A DNA stretch of 64,000 nucleotides from Paenibacillus sp. 481 (GTDB taxonomy: Bacteria; Bacillota; Bacilli; Paenibacillales; Paenibacillaceae). Numbering within the stretch: the first letter of the stretch is position 1; every line of letters starts with the position of its first letter. Below the pieces are notes generated by a model. That model did no database searches. It was not told the DNA's origin and was given only the letters and a program-made list of their open reading frames with translations. Below are positions 9,478 to 18,939 of the stretch, piece by piece. Both the position numbers and the translations under genes were made by a program. The DNA lies in assembly GCF_021223605.1 (NCBI RefSeq), contig NZ_CP075175.1, positions 3,737,501-3,801,500 on the forward strand, read 5' to 3'.

Positions 9478-10314
9478 ATGAGTGATAGAACGATCAAACA
9501 TTTAATTTTATGGATCCCGACCATTACGATAGGTCTCTGGGAGTTTATACGACACTCTTGGTTGCTACCGTATTTGTCTATGGATGCTGGCAACATACTC
9601 GCACCCATTATCGTGTTTGTCGTATCGGCTATTTTAATGACACGTTTGTTTAGGCTGCTTGATGAGACGGCTGCGAAGCTGCGTGATGAGCAGGAACAGA
9701 AAGCGGCGCTGGAAGAGCGGGAGCGGCTGGCTCAAGAACTGCATGACGGCATTTCGCAGTCTTTATTTATGCTCTCGGTAAAAATTGATCGGCTAGAGGC
9801 AGCTCCTCCGGAACAAAAGGGAGCGCAGTTAGACCATTTGCGCCAAACCGTGCGGCTCGTCTATGATGATGTGCGGCAAGCGATTTCGAATCTACGTACA
9901 GCACCACAGGAATCGGACTTCTCGTGGTCGCATAATTTGTTGCAAATGATCGAGGAAGTAAGGCGTGAAACAGAGTGGGAGCCGGTCGTGAGTTGGGAGC
10001 TACCTGATGAGGCGCTATCGATGAAGGAGAAAGTTGCCTTGTTCTCTTGTGTGCGGGAGGCGCTTACTAACGTACGCAAGCATGCGGAAGCGGAGCGGGT
10101 GTCGATTCAGACGAAGTTGCTACCGGACGGCTTTTGTTGTGAGGTTCGCGATGATGGAGTAGGCTTTTACGGTGATCCGTTTGCACAGTCCGGTAAATAT
10201 GGTTTGAAAATGTTACGTGACCGTGCGAACCATTTAGGCTGGTCATTACGTGTTCAACGCCAACAAGGTGAAACGATTGTGACCATTAGTAAAGGCGACT
10301 TAAAAGCGGCTTAG
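9478..10314 (+). CDS. Sensor histidine kinase, HisKA_3/LiaS-like
   Basis: 278 residues with two N-terminal membrane segments (about 10-30 and 38-58) separated by a very short external loop, so an intramembrane-sensing design is likely. The HisKA_3 dimerisation helix has LAQELHDGISQSLF with the phospho-acceptor His, and the ATPase domain shows REALTNVRKHA and DDGVGF. Start chosen at the ATG 12 nt after GGAGG (9461-9465); the longer frame begins inside the preceding terminator. It pairs with the response regulator 54 bp downstream. Confidence 0.88.
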   Translation: MSDRTIKHLILWIPTITIGLWEFIRHSWLLPYLSMDAGNILAPIIVFVVSAILMTRLFRLLDETAAKLRDEQEQKAALEERERLAQELHDGISQSLFMLSVKIDRLEAAPPEQKGAQLDHLRQTVRLVYDDVRQAISNLRTAPQESDFSWSHNLLQMIEEVRRETEWEPVVSWELPDEALSMKEKVALFSCVREALTNVRKHAEAERVSIQTKLLPDGFCCEVRDDGVGFYGDPFAQSGKYGLKMLRDRANHLGWSLRVQRQQGETIVTISKGDLKAA

Positions 10315-10368
10315 ATTAAGAGCAAGTATGACGTATCATTCGAATGGCTTAGGAAGGAGTTAAACATC

Positions 10369-11022
10369 ATGCAAACGAGGTCTTTTCGAGTTCTAATTGC
10401 CGATGATCATGCGCATGCGCGCGAAGGTATGCGTGACATTTTATCTATTGATCCACAGTTTGTTATCGTAGGTGAAGCTGTGAACGGGGAAGAGGCACTG
10501 CGCATGACGGAAACGGTTATGCCAGATTTAATATTGATGGATATTTGTATGCCTAACATGAGCGGACTAGAGGCGACGAAGTTAATTAAAGAACGATTCC
10601 CCTATGTAAAAATTGTGATGGTAACCGTATCCGACGACATTACCCATCTTTTTGAAGCGTTGAAAAAGGGGGCTCAAGGCTATTTGCTTAAAAACTTGCA
10701 GCCGTCTTCGTGGCATGAATATTTGCGCGCGATTGCGATAGATGAGGCGCCAATGTCTAAAGAACTGGCGTTTCGTATTTTGCAGGAGTTCTCCACCAAA
10801 GGACCGAACAAAGCACCTGTGTCTACACCGTTGACGTCACGAGAGAGAGAAATATTGGAGCGTGTTGCCAAAGGAGAATCCAATCGGGGAATCGCGACCC
10901 GCTTCTCGTTGTCGGAGCACACCGTCAAAAACCATCTAAAAAATATTTTACAAAAGTTACATCTGGAAAATCGGGTTCAGCTCACTCGCTATGCACTCGA
11001 AAATGGATTAGTAGAGACGTAG
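10369..11022 (+). CDS. NarL/FixJ-type response regulator
   Basis: 217 residues. The receiver domain (about 5-125) has the acidic pair in IADDHA, the phospho-acceptor Asp in LILMDICMPN (about 56) and the Lys in YLLKN. The C-terminal LuxR-type helix-turn-helix (about 150-212) has LTSREREILERVAKG and SEHTVKNHLKNIL. AGGAAGGAG precedes the ATG. It forms a two-component operon with the upstream kinase, as in LiaSR/DesKR-type pairs; the target genes are not evident. Confidence 0.93.
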   Translation: MQTRSFRVLIADDHAHAREGMRDILSIDPQFVIVGEAVNGEEALRMTETVMPDLILMDICMPNMSGLEATKLIKERFPYVKIVMVTVSDDITHLFEALKKGAQGYLLKNLQPSSWHEYLRAIAIDEAPMSKELAFRILQEFSTKGPNKAPVSTPLTSREREILERVAKGESNRGIATRFSLSEHTVKNHLKNILQKLHLENRVQLTRYALENGLVET

Positions 11023-11050
11023 AGATATATAATTATATCTCAAAAAAATA

Positions 11051-11079
11051 TTGCGTTACTGTAAATACCATAGTATAAT
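11051..11079 (+). promoter_or_regulatory. Sigma-A promoter of tRNA-Pro
   Basis: TTGCGT at 11051-11056 and TATAAT at 11074-11079 with a 17-bp spacer. Predicted transcript start near 11086, 27 nt before the tRNA. Confidence 0.75.
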
Positions 11080-11112
11080 CATCAGTGTTGAAATCATTAT
11101 GTTTATACACGT

Positions 11113-11189
11113 CGGGACGTAGCTCAGCTTGGTAGAGCACTTGGTTTGGGACCAAGGGGTCGCATGTTCAAATCGTGTCGTCCCGACCA
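11113..11189 (+). tRNA. tRNA-Pro (anticodon TGG), CCA encoded
   Basis: A 77-nt cloverleaf can be drawn by eye. The acceptor stem is CGGGACG with CGTCCCG; the D arm contains GTAGCTCAGCTTGGTAGAGC. The anticodon stem CTTGG/CCAAG carries the loop TTTGGGA with anticodon TGG, and the T arm has GTTCAAATC. The CCA end is encoded. It is a single tRNA unit with its own promoter and terminator. Confidence 0.95.
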
Positions 11190-11202
11190 TACATCTCAAG
11201 TT

Positions 11203-11243
11203 CACGCACTTCAGTGGAAATTATTCCACGGAGTGCGTTTTTT
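11203..11243 (+). terminator. Terminator of the tRNA-Pro unit
   Basis: ACGCACT...CAGTGG pairs with CCACGG...AGTGCGT and is followed by TTTTTT. Confidence 0.75.
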
Positions 11244-11344
11244 GCGTGGCGTCAGGCCGGTATCTTGTACAGGTCTCTTGCGACGAGCATAAGCTGTCGA
11301 TGAAGCTTAAAATACTCGTTATGAGTAAGTAAGGGGGATGCTAC

Positions 11345-11728
11345 ATGTTTAAGCATAATGATGGACGCACCATTCCGGCAGGCTCCTATCAGCCGATACT
11401 TCCGGTTGCGGAGGCACGTGAATTTGGGTGGATGATTATTCCGTTGGAAGAAGGTAAGCGATTCGGCTTTGAGTTTTCCATTCAATGGCGAAAAAGGTTA
11501 GGTGCTGACTTAGGGGAACTGGAGATTGTCATTCATCGCGGTGCTGCGAATGGTCCTGTTGTGCATCGTACGATCGAGACCTGTTATTTACAGTCGACAG
11601 CCTATTTGGAGTTCGAGGAGGTTGCTACGACTACGGGCCCAGAAGTGTTTTATTTCTCGTTTGCCTCTAAACGACTCAGTGCAGAGGTGTATGGCACGCT
11701 CGGATTACGTGGGTATGTGAAATCGTAA
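11345..11728 (+). CDS. Hypothetical protein, 127 residues
   Basis: Family not recognised. It is a hydrophilic, beta-rich looking protein without a signal peptide or membrane segment. It contains a single Cys (in ETCYLQ) and several short aromatic beta strands (FGWMIIP, FGFEFSIQW, EVFYFSFASK), which would suit a small beta sandwich. The ATG has AAGGGGG 7 nt upstream and a terminator follows, so it is probably a real monocistronic gene. It sits at the edge of the glycan block, but nothing in it shows a role there. Confidence 0.65.
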   Translation: MFKHNDGRTIPAGSYQPILPVAEAREFGWMIIPLEEGKRFGFEFSIQWRKRLGADLGELEIVIHRGAANGPVVHRTIETCYLQSTAYLEFEEVATTTGPEVFYFSFASKRLSAEVYGTLGLRGYVKS

Positions 11729-11769
11729 GCATGATTATATTTATCGTAAAAATCGAGTGAACACAACGT

Positions 11770-11796
11770 AACCGGCCCATTAGGCCGGCTTTTTAC
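11770..11796. terminator. Terminator between convergent genes
   Basis: CCGGCC and GGCCGG around CATTA, followed by CTTTTTA. It closes the hypothetical gene and may also serve the minus-strand DUF1796 gene. Confidence 0.7.
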
Positions 11797-11808
11797 AGCA
11801 AAAAGAAG

Positions 11809-12438
11809 TTAAGGGGATTTAATCGATATTCCTTGAAATAGCTGCGACCACAAGGCATCGTTATCTTTCCAGATATCGTTAGCATGTGGCAGCATTACGG
11901 AAGCGGTATTGGCGTGAGGCCAATTCAAATCCGTAAGTCCAAGCACGAAATCATGATTAATAATAAGCAAACGAAAGTCATGTGCAACTTGCTCCCGCAG
12001 TGCTTGCTCCATCTCAACAGCTTCCTCTGCTGTACATCCCATGCGAATAAATAGTAGGCGTTCTGCGGTTTGCATTTTCCCAAGCAATCTGACGCTGCGT
12101 CGATTTACTTTGTCTACAAGCTCGTAATAGCTGGGCCAATTCGTCTCCGTATTTATCGATAGCGGAAAATCATGTACGACGATAATATCATAGGCTTTAT
12201 CGATAACGAGCATGAAATCTCCAGCAGGACCCATAGCTACCATATGATTTAAATTGAGCATGCCTTGGAAACGATTACGTATGAGTTGGATAATCGCTCG
12301 GGTATTTTTACTATCCATCCAATCGATGACTCCAGTAAACTGACGCAAGCCGTTACGTTCGATTTGAATGGCTGGCAAGCAATTTGACCCAAGGCTAATG
12401 ACCGCATCGTATTGACCTCGTAATTGTTCTACATTCAT
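11809..12438 (-). CDS. DUF1796 family putative papain-like cysteine peptidase
   Basis: 209 residues. The N-terminal VISLGSNCLPA with the candidate nucleophile Cys, the following FTGVIDWMDS, and a His-Asp segment (IIVVHDFPL) match the DUF1796 pattern of putative papain-fold peptidases often found with glycosyltransferases. The longest frame starts at 12534, but AGGAGG stands 11 nt before the ATG at 12438. No substrate is known for the family. It lies next to the FkbM and glycosyltransferase genes, so a role in surface glycan or spore-surface processing is possible. Confidence 0.65.
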   Translation of the reverse strand: MNVEQLRGQYDAVISLGSNCLPAIQIERNGLRQFTGVIDWMDSKNTRAIIQLIRNRFQGMLNLNHMVAMGPAGDFMLVIDKAYDIIVVHDFPLSINTETNWPSYYELVDKVNRRSVRLLGKMQTAERLLFIRMGCTAEEAVEMEQALREQVAHDFRLLIINHDFVLGLTDLNWPHANTASVMLPHANDIWKDNDALWSQLFQGISIKSP

Positions 12439-12644
12439 GGTGGCGTTGCCTCCTTTTACAATCGCTCTCGTCATTAGTAAATGCAGCAAGTGGTAAAAGG
12501 TGTGGACATGCGCCGAAGCCCACAAGAGATTCATCTAACACGGATATCGTCATTATCACATAAGATGATATGCATGAATAAAATAGTAGAATCAACACTT
12601 CCTTTGTAAATTGACGCTGGCACGTACGGAAAGGAGCGGGTGTT

Positions 12645-13424
12645 ATGCAGGCGAAAACGATTGCGTTGCACATCCCATATGATGGATCAGCATACCGATT
12701 GACATCTAATGACCGCGATGCGGTATTGGCAGGTACCGAATCAAATGGAGGGGTTTATGAGCCTCATATAATGAAATGGTTGAAAGATAAGTTACCAACA
12801 GACGCGGTCTGTATGGATATCGGAGCTAATATCGGTGCGATTTCGATCGCGATGGCGCATGTTGCTCAGCAAGGGACGGTATATGCTTTTGAACCGTCGG
12901 GACATAACTTTCATTACTTGGTTCATAACATAGCAGACAACGGACTTAGCCGCATTATTCCTGTTCATGCAGGTGCTTATAATGATAATGTGCAACTGGC
13001 TTTTTCGTATATTGATTATGGCGGAGCTTGGTCTCATATCACCACCTCTCAATCACAGCAAGGCATTCAAGAAGTCGTGAATTGCGTGAAGCTGGATGAT
13101 TGGGTAAGTAATACCGGTTTAAGACGGTTAGATTGTTTGAAGATTGACGTTGAAGGTGCAGAAATTAAAGTGCTGCAAGGGGCTGTCGATCTCATTAAAA
13201 GGTTCCGGCCACATTTAATCATTGAGTTCAATCCGGACGCGCATCAAGGTATTTTCGGTGAAGATCCGAAGTTATTGTATGATGTCCTGTCGCAAATGTT
13301 TTTCCATTTGACGGTTATTGATCTTAGTGGAGCGCTTATTCCAATTCATAGCTACAACGATATTTTGAATATTTTGTCTGACGGCCGACAGCTTGTCGAT
13401 ATTTGGTGTTCGTTTGACAAATAA
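12645..13424 (+). CDS. FkbM-family methyltransferase
   Basis: 259 residues. A Rossmann SAM-binding fold shows motif I as VCMDIGANIGAISIAMA near residue 55, then GTVYAFEPSG for the ribose-binding acidic residue, and FKbM signatures LDDWV and LDCLKIDVEGAE. FkbM enzymes O-methylate sugars or polyketides, so methylation of a sugar in the neighbouring glycan is the natural reading. GAAAGGAG precedes the ATG. It is transcribed divergently from the DUF1796 gene and converges on the glycosyltransferase operon. Confidence 0.88.
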   Translation: MQAKTIALHIPYDGSAYRLTSNDRDAVLAGTESNGGVYEPHIMKWLKDKLPTDAVCMDIGANIGAISIAMAHVAQQGTVYAFEPSGHNFHYLVHNIADNGLSRIIPVHAGAYNDNVQLAFSYIDYGGAWSHITTSQSQQGIQEVVNCVKLDDWVSNTGLRRLDCLKIDVEGAEIKVLQGAVDLIKRFRPHLIIEFNPDAHQGIFGEDPKLLYDVLSQMFFHLTVIDLSGALIPIHSYNDILNILSDGRQLVDIWCSFDK

Positions 13425-13440
13425 ATCGAAGGACGAATAG

Positions 13441-13483
13441 AGGGCCGCCACTCACGCGAATCATGTGAGTGGCGGCCCTTTTG
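13441..13483. terminator. Strong bidirectional terminator
   Basis: A 15-bp perfect stem (AGGGCCGCCACTCAC with GTGAGTGGCGGCCCT) and 9-nt loop, followed by TTTTGA. It ends both the methyltransferase gene and the minus-strand glycan operon, whose transcript includes the CAA array. Confidence 0.88.
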
Positions 13484-13495
13484 ATGTTGCTTTAG

Positions 13496-13548
<53 letters not shown>

Positions 13549-13560
13549 CGAGGCGGGCGT

Positions 13561-15468
13561 TCAGGGTTGAACACGTATTTGAGCTAACCGATCCCGCATG
13601 CGCTGGCCACTAACCGCCACAGAGAAATGTTCCGCGATGTGGCGCTGCGCCTGTTGTCCAATACGGAACGAATCATACGTATTGTGTATGACGTGCTGCA
13701 TTCGTTCCGCAGCTTCTGTAATGGAGGGCTGTGCCCACTGTTGATGGGCGCCATACGGTCCCTGGTTTGTGCCGACGGGGACGATGTCGGCATTCACCAA
13801 ATAGCTGTTCTCATCATTCATAAATTCTAAATTGCCAGACCAGCGAGTCGCTATCGTCGGTTTGCCGAGCGACATCGCTTCTGCAAGCGAGAGGCCGAAA
13901 CCTTCTGCGCGATGCAAGGACACGAAGCAATCTGCTAAGTCAATGAGTGCCCATGTTTCATGCCGAGTCAATGATTTATCCAGCCAAATGACATTAGATA
14001 TGGATTGGGCAACGGATTTAAATTGCTCATATGCCGCATCCCCATTTTGGGGGCAATTGGTCTTAATGATTAAGCATACATCCGAACGCGTTGGCCCAAA
14101 TGCTTGCAAAAAGGCTTCCAGTACGGCTTCAGGATTTTTTCGCTCCATGATGCTGTATGTGTCGAACATCGTTAAAAAGATATACTTGTCATCCGGCACA
14201 CCGAGGCTGCTACGTGTTACGGGTGCTATTGGTGCCGTGACAATGCCATGCGGTATCGTTACAACAGGTACTGGTGATCGTTCGGCAATACTGGAGCGTA
14301 CGTATTCAGAAGGGACCCATACTTCATCAACATGGGAAAAAGCAAAGTCGAAATCGGCTGGAAATTCGGGCAGCTCCCAATGCCAATAGGCGATATTATG
14401 TTTACCATTGAACGATTGTTCGCCAAAATATTGTCTTGCTTCGGGCATCAGATCAGGATTCATATACATCAGATTGATTTCATGTTTAGCGGGCTCTTGC
14501 GTATAGCCGATCAAGGTGTAATCTTGCTGTCTTGCTGTTCGCAAAAGGGGATAATTTTGAATCGTAATTGGGATTTGGGCATCGATAAGGGATAACGCTC
14601 CTAAGCGGAGCGCTTGACCGATGCCCATTTCGGCCCGTGCCAAGCCGAATACGTTCACACCTAACGTTTGGGCTTGCGGAGTAGGGGGTGGATCGGTACT
14701 CGCTTGCTCAAGGTTGGCGGTCAGGTCTTGTGACTGGGGAGCGTTAGCGACCGCATCGGCCTGAATAGGCGAGGGATAGATTTGAATGGGTAAGGTATCT
14801 GCGTGCGAGGGGACGAGAATACCACCCGCATATCTTCGCGTAAAGGACGGACGCGAAAGATAGCGACGAGTGCGCCGCAAGCGCCTGTTGCGTGAGGCTA
14901 TTTTTTTAAGCTGGAATTTGCTCAAGCGGTAGCGCCTCTTCATTATTTTGCGTTTGCGTCTTAGCGTAATTACTTTACGCTTACGACGCCGACTATTCGG
15001 TGTGCTGTGAATGAAGCGAGTTGCGGTGCCGCGAGCGCGTTGCGGGGAAGTGGCAGTTCGGCTAGTAGAACGAGTAGTGTTGGATGTGGCGCGAACAGCA
15101 GAGAGAGTCGGTTGAGTGGGCGAGTGAACGGAATGAGAAAGGGAACGTGAAAGGGTGCGTGAAATGGCACGAGGAATGGCACGAGGAGTGCTACGAGCAA
15201 CAGTACGAACGACTGGTTCTGCGGCATACAATCGAGTGCTGCGAGCAAAGCGTTTGGAGTTGGTGATGGAGCGAGATATTGGAAGTTTGGCAGATCGCTC
15301 AGGAGCGCGGTTATGTTGCGCTAACAGCACGGCTGAATGTTCAGCAGAACGCACAGATATATTTTCAAGTCGAGCAGAAGTTCCGTATAGTCCTTCTTTT
15401 TTGCTCAAACGTTTCTTTACCACAGCAAACATTTGTACGATGGGGGTTGAACGATTTCTTGGCTTCAT
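13561..15468 (-). CDS. GT4-type glycosyltransferase with long basic N-terminal extension
   Basis: 635 residues. About the first 190 are low-complexity Arg/Ser/Thr/Lys-rich (RRRKRK, RRTRRY), then a Pro/Gln/Ala linker. A GT-B glycosyltransferase of the GT4/group 1 kind begins around LGVNVFGLARAEMGIGQAL, with the nucleotide-sugar signature EGFGLSLAE (the E-x7-E pair) near residue 545. It should transfer sugar from an NDP-sugar, possibly GDP-linked given the neighbours. AAGGAGG precedes two adjacent ATGs (15471 and 15468); the second has better spacing. The basic extension suggests binding to an anionic surface or polymer; that is inference. Confidence 0.85.
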   Translation of the reverse strand: MKPRNRSTPIVQMFAVVKKRLSKKEGLYGTSARLENISVRSAEHSAVLLAQHNRAPERSAKLPISRSITNSKRFARSTRLYAAEPVVRTVARSTPRAIPRAISRTLSRSLSHSVHSPTQPTLSAVRATSNTTRSTSRTATSPQRARGTATRFIHSTPNSRRRKRKVITLRRKRKIMKRRYRLSKFQLKKIASRNRRLRRTRRYLSRPSFTRRYAGGILVPSHADTLPIQIYPSPIQADAVANAPQSQDLTANLEQASTDPPPTPQAQTLGVNVFGLARAEMGIGQALRLGALSLIDAQIPITIQNYPLLRTARQQDYTLIGYTQEPAKHEINLMYMNPDLMPEARQYFGEQSFNGKHNIAYWHWELPEFPADFDFAFSHVDEVWVPSEYVRSSIAERSPVPVVTIPHGIVTAPIAPVTRSSLGVPDDKYIFLTMFDTYSIMERKNPEAVLEAFLQAFGPTRSDVCLIIKTNCPQNGDAAYEQFKSVAQSISNVIWLDKSLTRHETWALIDLADCFVSLHRAEGFGLSLAEAMSLGKPTIATRWSGNLEFMNDENSYLVNADIVPVGTNQGPYGAHQQWAQPSITEAAERMQHVIHNTYDSFRIGQQAQRHIAEHFSVAVSGQRMRDRLAQIRVQP

Positions 15469-15565
15469 CATAAGCCTCCTTCCAACACGCATAAAGAGCA
15501 GCGAGACGAGGGTAAATGGACGGCATCTACATCAGATGATCACAACAAGTGGCTATTTTTTCCGT

Positions 15566-17971
15566 CTATATTTGTACCAAGCGTTGTTTCATCCGTTCGC
15601 CTGCATGGGTCCAAGTCCATGCTGACGCCATTTCCTTGGCTGCATTCATGCCTACTTCGTGTGCAGCATCACGATGCTCAAAGACGTAGCGCATCAAGTA
15701 GGAGAGGTGCTCAGGTTCAGGATCTGCCCAGCTAAAGCCGGCATAATATGGGCACCTTGCTTGTGCAGGGATCAGTCCACGAATTTGGAGCGGGAAACTG
15801 TTATGATGACTCATAAACGCCGTTTGGGCACTCCAATTCGTCGCTATGACAGGCAATCCACACGCCATCGCTTCCATAATCGGCATACCCCAGCCTTCGC
15901 CACGTGAAGGAAGTACGAAGCAGTCAGCGGAGCGATATAGGCTACCCATAAGATGGGATGGCATCATTTGATTGTGGGCGACAATAATTTTTTGAGCCAG
16001 CGGGCCTAAATTTAACTTGCGAATTTCCGCGGGAACATCAATCGCGGGGTCATTGTTCGTAATTTTACATACAAGTACAACATCTTCATGTTGCTTAAAC
16101 GTCTGCGCGAACGTGCGCAGCAGCAGTTCAGGAGCTTTGCGCTCTCCCCATTCGAACACACTTAGGAACGTAAAATGAGGCGACCAACGAGACGTTCGCA
16201 GTTGCGGGTGAAAATATTGGGTGTCCACACCTAGCGGAACGACGTGAATCGGGACATGAACGCCGCTTTGTCTAAATGTTTGCACATTGAATTGAGAAGG
16301 TACCCATACTTCGTCCATCAAATTAGATTGTCTCACCCATTCTTCAGGTAGGCCGTCTACTTCAAGCATCGTAAAGCCGATTTTGTACTTATGCGGATTT
16401 TTCGCGAACACGTCGCCTTGAGCGTAGACGATACCAGGATTGCTCAGGCTATGTTGGCGATTCGCGAATATATTAACGCGCATATCCGAGTTAGATACAG
16501 GTTCTTCTAACGGAACAGGTGTCCCTGGGCCGTAGGCAAACTGATAAGAAACCATCACATCATTTTCATCCAACGCAAGCATTAAATTTTTGGAGGATTC
16601 GGCATACCCAAAGAAAGGCAAGTTGACGACCGAATGCCAAGAAACACCTGTGCGATAACGATTGAACAATTTTTGACGCCACTTTTGAGCAAATATTTGT
16701 TTAGAGTCTTCGTACATTTTCCAAAAGTCGACGTTGTTTTCTTTCGTCGATGTATTGTGATAATGCAGCATCGTAATGCGGCCATCGAATAGAACTTTGA
16801 ATCCGGCCTCGATTGCTTTTAGACAGTAATCCGTATCTTCGAAATACGAAAAATAGTCACAATCTAACGAGCCAATACGATTAAGAACTTCCCGTCTTAT
16901 ATAGGCGCAAGCGAATATGATACCTTGCACTTCGCGAATGCCTGTGTACTGGCGGACATCAATTTCTAGGCCGCCTATTTGTTGGCCTGCAACGTTGTCT
17001 GGGTAAATATAAGTGCCTGCATGATGGAGTGCGCCGACACCGTCTCGCAAGCGGCAGCCGACAATGCCGACATCGGGGGCACTGTGGGCTGTCTCTTGCA
17101 GCATGGTAATCCAGTCAGGGCGAGCAGCAATAATATCATTGTTCAGCAATAAGATATCACTGTTCGGATCAGCTTGCTCGATGGCGAAGTTGTTGCCTGC
17201 TACAAATCCGGAGTTGTAATCAAGGAAGATAGACCGAATCCAAGGGATCGATTGCAAGTATGCTGTGGTTCCATCCGAACTACCGTTATCGAGGACGATG
17301 ACGTCTACATTCGGGTCGTGTTCGCATGCAGGACGAATCGCTTCCAACGTCATTTTGGTATAGGCTAAGGCGTTCCAAGTTAACATGATTAAGCTTACTT
17401 TGCGTGTAGAGCGATCGGTTCTAATTGGAAATATATCGATCATTGGGTCATCTTGGATGTGGGTGAGAAATAGGTGCTGATAGTTGACATCTGTTTGTGG
17501 GGATTCTGGTGCTGGATTTGCGGGTACATCTTGAACAGATTCGAGAGTCGGGGGATGGGATTCGGCCTGTAAAGGCAAACCGGATTGATTAGCTAGTGCC
17601 ATCGTCTGTGTCTGTTCAATAGGCGTAGCACCTGCTACATGCAACGGATTATGGTGCTCGACTGCCGCATGTTCGTTTACAACAAGGGGGGGAACAGGGG
17701 TGGTCTGGTCGTTGAACAGAACGTGTGCGGGGGAGCTTGGTATATTCCTGAAATGTAATTTTTTAGCGAGTGGGGTTTTGAACAGTCTGGCCCGTTTTTT
17801 ACGAAGGATAAGGCTGCTGCGCCTGTGTTTCCGCCTTAATTTGGGGGATAGCCTGCGCGTACCTTTTCGCGTACCTTTGCGGCGACCTGTACGCGATCGC
17901 GTGCGTTTACGTCGTGAACCAGCGGCTGAGCGGGTTCGGGTAACGGTTCTTCGTTTGCGCAAAGCCTGCAC
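15566..17971 (-). CDS. Two-domain GT2/GT4 glycosyltransferase with basic N-terminus
   Basis: 801 residues. Positions 1-65 are extremely basic (runs such as RRKRTRSRTGRRKG) and 65-180 form a linker. A GT2 domain (about 188-430) starts VSLIMLTWNALAYTKMTLE, with VLDNGSSDGT and a DXD-like NNDI. A GT4 domain (about 455-801) carries EGWGMPIMEAMACGLPVIATNWS with the E-x7-E pair. Two transferase domains in one chain suggest it builds a disaccharide or repeat unit. GTG start; GGAG lies 11 nt upstream. An out-of-frame ATGATG just upstream is not used. It follows the dehydratase gene by 17 bp in one operon. Confidence 0.85.
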   Translation of the reverse strand: MQALRKRRTVTRTRSAAGSRRKRTRSRTGRRKGTRKGTRRLSPKLRRKHRRSSLILRKKRARLFKTPLAKKLHFRNIPSSPAHVLFNDQTTPVPPLVVNEHAAVEHHNPLHVAGATPIEQTQTMALANQSGLPLQAESHPPTLESVQDVPANPAPESPQTDVNYQHLFLTHIQDDPMIDIFPIRTDRSTRKVSLIMLTWNALAYTKMTLEAIRPACEHDPNVDVIVLDNGSSDGTTAYLQSIPWIRSIFLDYNSGFVAGNNFAIEQADPNSDILLLNNDIIAARPDWITMLQETAHSAPDVGIVGCRLRDGVGALHHAGTYIYPDNVAGQQIGGLEIDVRQYTGIREVQGIIFACAYIRREVLNRIGSLDCDYFSYFEDTDYCLKAIEAGFKVLFDGRITMLHYHNTSTKENNVDFWKMYEDSKQIFAQKWRQKLFNRYRTGVSWHSVVNLPFFGYAESSKNLMLALDENDVMVSYQFAYGPGTPVPLEEPVSNSDMRVNIFANRQHSLSNPGIVYAQGDVFAKNPHKYKIGFTMLEVDGLPEEWVRQSNLMDEVWVPSQFNVQTFRQSGVHVPIHVVPLGVDTQYFHPQLRTSRWSPHFTFLSVFEWGERKAPELLLRTFAQTFKQHEDVVLVCKITNNDPAIDVPAEIRKLNLGPLAQKIIVAHNQMMPSHLMGSLYRSADCFVLPSRGEGWGMPIMEAMACGLPVIATNWSAQTAFMSHHNSFPLQIRGLIPAQARCPYYAGFSWADPEPEHLSYLMRYVFEHRDAAHEVGMNAAKEMASAWTWTHAGERMKQRLVQI

Positions 17972-17988
17972 GCATCATCACACTCCTT

Positions 17989-18939
17989 TCACACCAGCTG
18001 ACGCCAGTATTGAAGCAGGTCAGCAAGTGTCTGTTCGAACGGAATTTCTGGTTTCCAGCCCGTTCTTTGTTCGAATTTAGAGGCGTCTCCAAGCAATATT
18101 TCGACGTCAGAAGGACGCATACGGCTCGGATCCGGTACCGTATCAATCTGGACAGTACTCATAGCGAGCAGCATATCCAGCATTTCGCGAATCGTCACAC
18201 AGGAGCCGGAAGCGATGTTGTAGCATTCACCGACTTCTCCACTTTCAAGTGCAAGCCAATAAGCGCGCACAACGTCTCTTACATCGGTAAAGTCACGCTG
18301 AGCGCTTAAATTGCCCACAGATACGATGGGTGGCCGAATTCCTTTTTCAATCTCGGCAATTTGCTTGGCAAAGTTGGATGTAACGAACTGCTCACCCCGT
18401 CTTGGTCCCGTATGATTAAAGGTACGTGTGCGGATGACGTGTAACCCGTAGCTCTTATAATATTGGTACCCTAAATAATCTTGAGCCGCTTTGCTAACCG
18501 CATACGGGCTTAGTGGGCGCAAAGGATTTTCTTCACGAATGGGTGTTTCGTGCGGCTCGACATGACCATATTGTTCACTAGAGCAAGCGATTTGAATTTT
18601 ACAGGATAGGTTTAATCGACGTACCGCTTCAAATATGTTGAGCTGACCAGCTACGTTATTGTGGATCGTATCGATGGGGGAATTCCACGAAGTAGGTACA
18701 AAGCTCTGTGCAGCAAGGTGGAAAATAAGGTCGGGCTTCTCTTGCGTCAACAGCGATTCTACCGAAAAAGGATCGCGCAGCTCGCATTCGATTAGGCGAA
18801 TTTGGTCTTGAATGTGCGTAATATGTTCCATGCGGCTGCGGTTGCGAATCGTGCCTACAACCTCGATATTGCGCTCTAACAAAAACTCGGCCATGTGACT
18901 GCCGACAAAGCCGGCTATTCCCGTTACGAGTGCCTTCAC
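17989..18939 (-). CDS. gmd: GDP-mannose 4,6-dehydratase (extended SDR)
   Basis: 316 residues of the NAD(P)-dependent sugar epimerase/dehydratase family. The Rossmann motif is TGIAGFVGSHMAE; catalytic residues lie in CSSEQYG and the YAVSK motif (YxxxK). GDP-mannose dehydratase-type segments FNHTGPRRGEQFV and RDFTDVRDVVRAYW are present. It should convert GDP-mannose to GDP-4-keto-6-deoxymannose, the precursor of GDP-rhamnose, fucose or perosamine; a 4-reductase (RMD) activity cannot be excluded. The GTG start overlaps the stop of the pyrophosphorylase gene by 4 nt, so the two are translationally coupled. Confidence 0.85.
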   Translation of the reverse strand: MKALVTGIAGFVGSHMAEFLLERNIEVVGTIRNRSRMEHITHIQDQIRLIECELRDPFSVESLLTQEKPDLIFHLAAQSFVPTSWNSPIDTIHNNVAGQLNIFEAVRRLNLSCKIQIACSSEQYGHVEPHETPIREENPLRPLSPYAVSKAAQDYLGYQYYKSYGLHVIRTRTFNHTGPRRGEQFVTSNFAKQIAEIEKGIRPPIVSVGNLSAQRDFTDVRDVVRAYWLALESGEVGECYNIASGSCVTIREMLDMLLAMSTVQIDTVPDPSRMRPSDVEILLGDASKFEQRTGWKPEIPFEQTLADLLQYWRQLV

